A model generated the notes under the pieces. That model was not told the origin of the DNA and did not search any database. It worked only from the letters and a program-made list of their open reading frames with translations. From NCBI GenBank assembly GCA_047639575.1, contig JBLIOB010000109.1, forward strand, positions 1 through 12,653: DNA of 12,653 nt. Direction: 5' to 3'. The first letter of the stretch is position 1, and each line of letters opens with the position of its first letter. Shown in pieces: positions 7,649 through 12,653 of the stretch. The translations under genes were made by a program, and so were the position numbers. The stretch is from JBLIOB01 sp047639575. GTDB lineage: Bacteria > Bacteroidota > Bacteroidia > Flavobacteriales_D > Parvicellaceae.

Positions 7649-9430
7649 ATGTTAAAAGGAGGCGAATTCATCGTTAAAGAATCGGAACTAGATACCATTT
7701 TCATCCCTGAGGAATGGAGTGAAGAACAATTGATGATTAAAGATATGGTCAAAGATTTCTGTAAGAAAGAGATTATTGAGCCAATGAAAAAGTCTGGAAA
7801 GGAATTAGACGCCTCCAAAGACAAGGAAGAAATAGTTGCTTTATTAGATAAATCAGCGGCCTTGGGGTTTTGTGGAATGTCTATTGAACAAGAGTTAGGC
7901 GGGATGGACTTGGACTTTAATACAGGCTTGCTGTTTGGAGAAGCTATTGCTAGCGGTTTCTCGTTTGCTACAACAATTGGTGCACAAACTTCGATAGGTT
8001 CTTTACCTATTGTATACTACGGAACTGAAGAACAAAAGAAAAAGTATTTACCAAAAATTGCCTCAGCTGAATATAAAGCAAGTTATGCTTTAACTGAGCC
8101 AAGCGCTGGGTCCGATGCAAACTCTGGCAAGACCAAAGCAATACCAACTGCAGATGGACAACACTACATCTTAAACGGTCAAAAAATGTGGATTACTAAT
8201 GGTGGGTTTGCGCACATTTTCATTGTGTTTGCTAAGATAGAAGATGATCGTAAATTATCAGCCTTTATTGTTGAGAAAGCATTTGGTGGGATCACCCTAG
8301 GTGAAGAAGAAAAAAAGCTAGGGATTAAAGGATCCTCAACTGTTCAAGTATTCTTTAACGATTGTAAAGTTCCAGCTGAAAATCTTTTAGCCAAAAGAGG
8401 AGAAGGATTTAAAATCGCCTTAAACATATTAAATTCAGGCCGTATCAAATTAAGCGCAGGTGCCATTGGCGGTTCCAAATTTGCATTATCACAGGGAATT
8501 GAATATGCAGTTGAAAGAAAGCAATTCAAAAAGTCTATTTCAGAATTTGGAGCCATTAAGTTCAAAATTGGTGAAATGGCTACTAAAATATTCGCAACCG
8601 AAAGTGCTGTATATCGAACTGGAAAATACATCGATGTTAAAGAGGCTGCTTTATTGAAAGACGGTGCCACTAAAAACAAAGCTAAGATTGACAGTCTCAG
8701 AGAGTTTGCAGTTGAATGTGCAATCCTAAAGGTATATGGATCAGAAGTTCTTGATTATTGCGTAGACGAAACATTACAGATATACGGAGGCATGGGCTAT
8801 AGTGCTGAAACTGGAATTGAAATGGGTTACAGAGATGCAAGAATCACCAGGATTTATGAAGGCACTAATGAAATTAATCGGATGCTCTCTTTTGGAGAGT
8901 TGATGAAAAGAGCAATGCAAACGAAAGAAATTGACATTGTAACACCCGGAAAGAAAATTCCAAAAGCTTACATGAGTCAAATGTTCTCTTCTTCATACTC
9001 TCCTGGACAAGAAGTACTTATCGTTGCTAATATGAAAAGGTTGTTTTTAGCAATCGCAGGAATTGCAGGTCAAAAATTAAAGCTCAAAATGATCGATGAA
9101 CAAGAGATCGTAATGAACTTATCGGATATACTTGCCGAGGCCTATATAAGCGAAAGCATTCTTCTACGTGTTCAGAAATTAAGATCTACTGATCATGACA
9201 AGAAAAAGATGATTGTAATGGAACAAATGCTTCAACTACACCTCTATCAAGCAATCGAAAGAATAAAAGTTGCGGCAAATCACGCAATAGACAGTTTACC
9301 TGAAGGAACAAAGCAAGGTTTACAGAGGAAGATGGTTAAGCGATTTGCAAGAAGATACGAGGTGAATCCTAAAGACTTAAGAAGATCGATAGCAACGTAT
9401 TTCACAACAGAAAAGAGCTATAATTTATAG
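7649..9430 (+). CDS. Acyl-CoA dehydrogenase (FAD-dependent, long form)
   Basis: A 593-residue flavoenzyme predicted to oxidise acyl-CoA to trans-2-enoyl-CoA, the first step of beta-oxidation. The N-terminus KGGEFIVKE (3-11) is one I associate with Bacteroidota members. YALTEPSAGSDA at 146-157 and MWITNGG at 180-186 are the FAD/substrate signatures. RKQFKKSISEFGAIKFKIGEMA at about 290-311 is the usual core-helix motif, and QIYGGMGYS at 377-385 precedes RIYEGTNEINRM, where Glu404 is the expected catalytic base. The roughly 170 residues after the core form an extra helical C-terminal region, as in very-long-chain (VLCAD/ACAD9-like) enzymes; standard ACADs have about 380-400 residues. Long-chain preference is therefore plausible but unproven. 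The ATG is supported by a -7 element 20 bases upstream. The gene diverges from the acyl-CoA synthetase. No strong terminator follows. Confidence 0.92.
   Translation: MLKGGEFIVKESELDTIFIPEEWSEEQLMIKDMVKDFCKKEIIEPMKKSGKELDASKDKEEIVALLDKSAALGFCGMSIEQELGGMDLDFNTGLLFGEAIASGFSFATTIGAQTSIGSLPIVYYGTEEQKKKYLPKIASAEYKASYALTEPSAGSDANSGKTKAIPTADGQHYILNGQKMWITNGGFAHIFIVFAKIEDDRKLSAFIVEKAFGGITLGEEEKKLGIKGSSTVQVFFNDCKVPAENLLAKRGEGFKIALNILNSGRIKLSAGAIGGSKFALSQGIEYAVERKQFKKSISEFGAIKFKIGEMATKIFATESAVYRTGKYIDVKEAALLKDGATKNKAKIDSLREFAVECAILKVYGSEVLDYCVDETLQIYGGMGYSAETGIEMGYRDARITRIYEGTNEINRMLSFGELMKRAMQTKEIDIVTPGKKIPKAYMSQMFSSSYSPGQEVLIVANMKRLFLAIAGIAGQKLKLKMIDEQEIVMNLSDILAEAYISESILLRVQKLRSTDHDKKKMIVMEQMLQLHLYQAIERIKVAANHAIDSLPEGTKQGLQRKMVKRFARRYEVNPKDLRRSIATYFTTEKSYNL
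9418..9430. repeat. Small inverted repeat at the end of the acyl-CoA dehydrogenase gene
   Basis: CTATAA and TTATAG flank a single central T and include the stop codon of the dehydrogenase. The stem is short and AT-rich with no following T run, so it is unlikely to terminate transcription alone. The 25-bp convergent gap to the next gene (9431-9455) contains nothing else recognisable. Confidence 0.25.
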
Positions 9431-9455
9431 GCCTTATTAATATAGACTCCCTAGC

Positions 9456-12080
9456 TTACATTCGGGTTTTGTCAATTTTTAGTTTTTCAGCTTTATCCTT
9501 TTTTCTCTTTTTATTTAAAGCAGTTAAGTACTCTGAAAACCTAATATCAAAACCAACATTCAGCATTAAATCATCTATGTTAAACTGACGGCTAGAAGCC
9601 ATCGGCACAGCAACGCCTATATTAAAATCTAGCTGATTGTAAGTTGACACCCCTAAAGACAACCCTACAATTGGATGATTAAAGTCTCGACTAGAAGTCA
9701 TATTAGTCACATTATAAAGTAAACCCGAACCATACATTAGAATATGTAAGTCCGAAATTACAGGGTCTCCATTGAATTGACGTCCGGATTTTTTAACGGT
9801 TACTTCTTTACCTCGATATACCTCTCCTGGTAAGTATGATCTTTTCAATTTCCAGTTAAACAACTTCAACTTCACGCCTATTTTTTCTGAAGCAAAACCT
9901 AAATTATTTATGGTGTCAGTAGATCCAAACGAGTATCCTTGTTTGAGGAATGTAGCCTGGTTCAGCCCAACCGTTAAATGAAACTTTACTCGGTTAAAGT
10001 CTCGATCTGCGAATTGGTTATACAGGGATAATATAATCCCTTCTACATCTAGCTCTATTTGATCTTCTCCAACACTAAAATCGATGTACTTCTCAATGGA
10101 GTTAATAACGGAGTTAAGCGCTCTAGACGTGCCCTTCTTCGCATGGATATCGCCAACCCCAATTAACGTATGAAGCAAATACGAATAAGTGCCGGCCTCT
10201 TCTAAATTATCTAACTTTTCAAGAAAGTTTATATAATCGAAATTAATCTTATCGCCTTGCTGCAATAGTATTGACAGTAAACTATTCTCTACCTCTTTTG
10301 ATGATTTATAAAACGGACTGAAAATCTCCTGTTCTATTAAATAAGTGATGTTATCTAATAAGCGAATAACCGTATTAAACTTACCCCCTTGATGCTGATT
10401 TAACAATCTAACCTCTGGAAGCAATTCATTTCTTAAATAGCCGATATAGTGGTAGTTTGCGTAAACATGATTATTATTTTGAAGAACATACAACTGTCTA
10501 TACACCTCCAACAATGTTGAGTCATTCTCTGGAGATAAGCTCAAATCCATTGTGGTAATCTCTTCTAATTGCTTATTTAAATAGCCTACATTCTCAGATA
10601 GATCGCTTGCGATCAACGAAGAACTTTTAGCTACTAGCTTCTTTTCATTTTGAAGTTCCTCCTCTAATAGTAAAACTGCTTGAGTCACCTTATCGCTATT
10701 CTCATAAGATTTTTCTAACAATTTTTTTGCAACCTTATATTCATTATAATCACTCAATGTTTGTACTCTTCGATCATAAAGCTGCTTAATGGGAATGGTC
10801 AGATCTGTATAAAAGCTTGCATTTCCGCCTGACATTCGGCTAAATTCTGCACTTACTTTATCGTTTTTAGCAATTAATAAGTCAAGTGTATCTATATATG
10901 ATCTATTACTTACTGATCCACCGTTTAACGTACTTCTGTTTTTTTCGGCTGCCAGAAAATTATTGGTGCTCTTAGAACCGAATACGAACGTTCCTGTACA
11001 GGCGGTTATTTCATTGCATAGCGCGTTGTATTCAGCGAATAAGTTAATAAGCGCAATTGAATCCTCTCTATACCCTTCAATTGATGCGAGGTCATAGTCA
11101 ACGGCTTCCTTCGCTCGTACGGACAGATCATTTCTCAATCTTTGTATTGTAAGATCTAAATCTTGCCCTTCTTCCAGAGATTTTTTTTGAGCATTGAAAA
11201 GCTTGTCTTGTGTTTTATGCGCATCAGCTAACAAATGTTCTTCAAGGTGAGCGGTATTCTCTTTAATTTGAGCAGATAATCGATTACTGAGCGTATCCAT
11301 ATTCTCAACTCCATCAACTTTCCCTATAATGTTGTAAAATCTTAGAATCTGCTTTATGAACCCATGAACTTCTTTTTTTAAGGCCTGAATCCTTGCTACT
11401 TTTCCTTGATCTTTTATTCCATTTAAATATCGATAGTAACTACTTTCTATTTCATATTCGCTCCAAGTTAAATACAGAGGTTTTTGAAAAAATCCCTTTC
11501 CTTTCAATAGCTCGCTACTCTGCGATGCATCAAAAACAATATCCAATAAAATATTGGCTAATGATAAATACTCGGTGTTCTCAACTTTCAATGGAGCGTT
11601 AATCCGCTCAAGGTATAATCCTAAAGGCCTGTTGTTTGTTTTCTTATAAAGTGAATCGGAAGGAGGATATCCAAAATCTGCTATTACTGCACTTAATAAA
11701 CTAGCATCGGACTCACATGACAGTCTCAGATATAGTTCAGATATTCCATAAACAAAAGCATAATTTGCCGTATGTTCAAGGATTTCTCGTTGTAACACCC
11801 CCTTGTTTCTCTCATTTAATATAACATCCACTACATTGTATGCATAGTTTTTAGTTGCAAAACATCCTTCTCGATTAACCCTTTTTAGAATTTCTCGTTT
11901 TACAATCGTCTTTTTTAACTCATCTTGCTTTGAGGCTATAATCTCAGAGATTAGCTCAATATCAAGGCCACCCTTTGAAAAAAGCACTTTATCAATTCCT
12001 ATAGATAAGGTTGGAGCCGATTCTTGAGCAATTGAAATTGAACCAGAAATAATTAGTAATAATGTGAAAAGCTTATTCAT
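9456..12080 (-). CDS. Large secreted protein of unknown function with helical body and possible beta-barrel-like C-terminus
   Basis: I do not recognise this 874-residue protein by name. The start is placed at the ATG at 12080 because it begins a clean signal peptide: MNK, hydrophobic core LFTLLLIISGSISIA, cleavage before Gln19. A longer frame reaches a TTG at 12131 but would put 17 residues ahead of the signal and run across the predicted promoter. Mature residues 20-250 are mixed helical; residues about 220-350 and 400-510 are rich in charged and Leu residues with coiled-coil character. From about 690 the sequence alternates polar and hydrophobic residues with many Gly and aromatics (for example FHLTVGLNQATF at 700-711, VGLSLGVSTYNQLDFNIGVA at 805-824), which resembles outer-membrane beta strands. 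The tail is strongly basic, which is unusual for a barrel end. No catalytic motif or lipobox is seen. It lies 62 bp after the MarR gene. Confidence 0.75.
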   Translation of the reverse strand: MNKLFTLLLIISGSISIAQESAPTLSIGIDKVLFSKGGLDIELISEIIASKQDELKKTIVKREILKRVNREGCFATKNYAYNVVDVILNERNKGVLQREILEHTANYAFVYGISELYLRLSCESDASLLSAVIADFGYPPSDSLYKKTNNRPLGLYLERINAPLKVENTEYLSLANILLDIVFDASQSSELLKGKGFFQKPLYLTWSEYEIESSYYRYLNGIKDQGKVARIQALKKEVHGFIKQILRFYNIIGKVDGVENMDTLSNRLSAQIKENTAHLEEHLLADAHKTQDKLFNAQKKSLEEGQDLDLTIQRLRNDLSVRAKEAVDYDLASIEGYREDSIALINLFAEYNALCNEITACTGTFVFGSKSTNNFLAAEKNRSTLNGGSVSNRSYIDTLDLLIAKNDKVSAEFSRMSGGNASFYTDLTIPIKQLYDRRVQTLSDYNEYKVAKKLLEKSYENSDKVTQAVLLLEEELQNEKKLVAKSSSLIASDLSENVGYLNKQLEEITTMDLSLSPENDSTLLEVYRQLYVLQNNNHVYANYHYIGYLRNELLPEVRLLNQHQGGKFNTVIRLLDNITYLIEQEIFSPFYKSSKEVENSLLSILLQQGDKINFDYINFLEKLDNLEEAGTYSYLLHTLIGVGDIHAKKGTSRALNSVINSIEKYIDFSVGEDQIELDVEGIILSLYNQFADRDFNRVKFHLTVGLNQATFLKQGYSFGSTDTINNLGFASEKIGVKLKLFNWKLKRSYLPGEVYRGKEVTVKKSGRQFNGDPVISDLHILMYGSGLLYNVTNMTSSRDFNHPIVGLSLGVSTYNQLDFNIGVAVPMASSRQFNIDDLMLNVGFDIRFSEYLTALNKKRKKDKAEKLKIDKTRM

Positions 12081-12093
12081 AAGTTGAAAAAGG

Positions 12094-12110
12094 ATGTTTG
12101 ATACAAACAT
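12094..12110. promoter_or_regulatory. 17-bp inverted repeat overlapping the -7 element, candidate operator
   Basis: ATGTTTG (12094-12100) and CAAACAT (12104-12110) are perfect 7-base arms around ATA. The repeat covers most of the -7 element and the expected transcription start, the classic place for a repressor site, and its size suits a MarR-type dimer such as the one encoded just upstream. The core GTTTG-N-CAAAC also occurs over the acyl-CoA dehydrogenase -7 element at 7624-7635. Confidence 0.45.
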
Positions 12111-12132
12111 AACTAATTCAAAAGATAGCAAA
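12104..12132 (-). promoter_or_regulatory. Predicted promoter of the 874-residue secreted protein gene
   Basis: On the minus strand TTTG (12132-12129) is followed after exactly 17 bases by TATGTTTG (12111-12104), a full match to the Bacteroidota TTTG / TANNTTTG promoter. The -7 element ends 23 bases before the ATG at 12080. This implies that the gene can be transcribed separately from the upstream MarR gene and supports the shorter start. Confidence 0.65.
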
Positions 12133-12142
12133 GTGTTAGCGT

Positions 12143-12613
12143 CTATTCCTCAATGTTATCCGCTATAAATTGAAGCGCTTTAGGGATTCCTTTAGCCACT
12201 TTAAAAAAGCCCTCTAAATCTCTTTCTGTAACATCATCTTGAATAGCGCTCTCTAAGGAGAATACTGCTTTAGTTGTAAACTCTTTCATAGAAATCCCGT
12301 AATCGGTAAGGCACATGTACACTTTTCGTTTATCAGATTTGCTCTTTCTTTTATATATAAGCCCTTTCTTTTCCATAGACTTAAGTATTCTAGATAGGCT
12401 ATTTGGTTCCATTCCCATCCGAGGAGCAATCTTTGTAACTGGAGTACCCTTCTCTGTATTTATGGTTAAAAGAATAAACGCCATTGACATAGTTCCTCCT
12501 TGGCCAGAGGCCATTTCATTGTACAATTTAGAGATCGCAAGCCAATTACCTCTTAATTGGTAAATCACCATCTTCTCCGCAATCTCTAAGAATGAGTCTT
12601 GTTTCTTTTCCAT
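12143..12613 (-). CDS. MarR family winged-helix transcriptional regulator
   Basis: A 156-residue DNA-binding regulator of the usual MarR length. After dimerising helices (about 7-52) comes the winged helix-turn-helix at about 56-106: TPVTKIAPRMGMEP, recognition helix NSLSRILKSMEKKGLI (71-86), then the wing with SKSDKRKVYMCLTDYG (91-106), including the Asp-Arg pair typical of the family. C-terminal helices complete the dimer interface. The overall pattern resembles MarR proteins that I associate with beta-oxidation genes in flavobacteria, and acyl-CoA genes lie a few kilobases away, so an acyl-CoA-related ligand is plausible but inferred. The start is the ATG at 12613; an in-frame TTG at 12625 would add four residues but is a poorer choice. 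The stop is 62 bp before the next gene's ATG on the same strand. Confidence 0.88.
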   Translation of the reverse strand: MEKKQDSFLEIAEKMVIYQLRGNWLAISKLYNEMASGQGGTMSMAFILLTINTEKGTPVTKIAPRMGMEPNSLSRILKSMEKKGLIYKRKSKSDKRKVYMCLTDYGISMKEFTTKAVFSLESAIQDDVTERDLEGFFKVAKGIPKALQFIADNIEE

Positions 12614-12624
12614 GTCCGTTATCA

Positions 12625-12638
12625 AGGTAAATCTACCT
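12625..12638. promoter_or_regulatory. Inverted repeat upstream of the MarR gene, possible autoregulatory site
   Basis: AGGTA (12625-12629) and TACCT (12634-12638) are perfect 5-base arms separated by four bases, ending 11 bases before the MarR start codon. MarR proteins often repress themselves from such positions. The arms are short, no clear promoter is visible before the window ends, and the sequence differs from the other candidate operators here, so this is weak. Confidence 0.3.
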
Positions 12639-12653
12639 AAGAAAATTTAAAAT

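Noticed and set aside
7656..7662. AGGAGG-like Shine-Dalgarno sequence just after the acyl-CoA dehydrogenase ATG
   Set aside because: These bases encode the family-typical Lys-Gly-Gly of the N-terminus, and no start codon lies at a suitable distance downstream in frame.
8344..8679. Antisense open frame of 111 codons inside the acyl-CoA dehydrogenase gene
   Set aside because: It lies opposite a strongly conserved enzyme core, has no protein features of its own and no promoter; other antisense frames at 1071-1334, 2940-3200, 3616-3828, 4084-4413 and 4480-4746 were rejected for the same reason.
12081..12131. Longer start (TTG at 12131 or ATG at 12110) for the 874-residue secreted protein
   Set aside because: It would place up to 17 residues in front of a complete signal peptide, and the stretch holds an excellent -33/-7 promoter match that would be inside the coding region.
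12614..12625. TTG start for the MarR gene, adding four residues
   Set aside because: An ATG at 12613 begins the protein just before the conserved helices; the added residues have no recognisable role and TTG is a rarer start.
9456..12653. A toxin-antitoxin, phage defence or secretion-system operon at the right end
   Set aside because: No nuclease, protease, ATPase or toxin motif is visible; the pair is a MarR regulator and an exported unknown protein, with a promoter between them.

Overview
The window reads as an ordinary chromosomal segment of an AT-rich member of the Bacteroidota, most likely a flavobacterium-like lineage. Four things point there. Starts lack Shine-Dalgarno sequences. Several intergenic gaps hold matches to the Bacteroidota promoter consensus (TTG/TTTG at -33, TANNTTTG at -7). 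The acyl-CoA dehydrogenase has the KGGEF-type N-terminus and the MarR regulator is of a kind I associate with flavobacterial beta-oxidation loci. Two large or repetitive secreted proteins look typical of this phylum. The assignment rests on pattern recognition, not on a search. I saw no tRNA, rRNA, CRISPR array, insertion sequence, phage gene or other sign of recent transfer, and no gene-free stretch longer than about 125 bases.

Left part (1-3305, + strand). The window opens in the 3' end of a membrane protein, possibly a UbiA-family prenyltransferase. It overlaps a Maf-family nucleotide pyrophosphatase gene, which overlaps an NhaC-type Na+/H+ antiporter gene by one base. The three look like one translationally coupled unit. 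The antiporter carries an extra soluble segment of roughly 90 residues. Next is a secreted protein with MORN-variant repeats, closed by a clear rho-independent terminator whose hairpin also encodes the last codons of the convergent gene.

Middle part (3279-9430). Two minus-strand genes, an acyl-CoA synthetase and an RND/MMPL-type exporter, form a probable operon divergent from a plus-strand acyl-CoA dehydrogenase. The roughly 120-bp gap holds promoter-like elements facing both ways around a central palindrome. Activation of an acid to its CoA thioester and its first oxidation step are thus encoded back to back, with a lipid-type transporter attached.

Right part (9456-12653, - strand). A MarR-family regulator gene is followed by an 874-residue secreted protein of unknown function with a long helical body and a possible C-terminal beta-barrel-like region. 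The promoter of this unknown gene and that of the acyl-CoA dehydrogenase share an unusual layout: TANGTTTG, a 2-3 base gap, then CAAACA. This forms an inverted repeat over the -7 element and start region. It is the best lead here, suggesting one regulator, perhaps the neighbouring MarR protein, acts on both.
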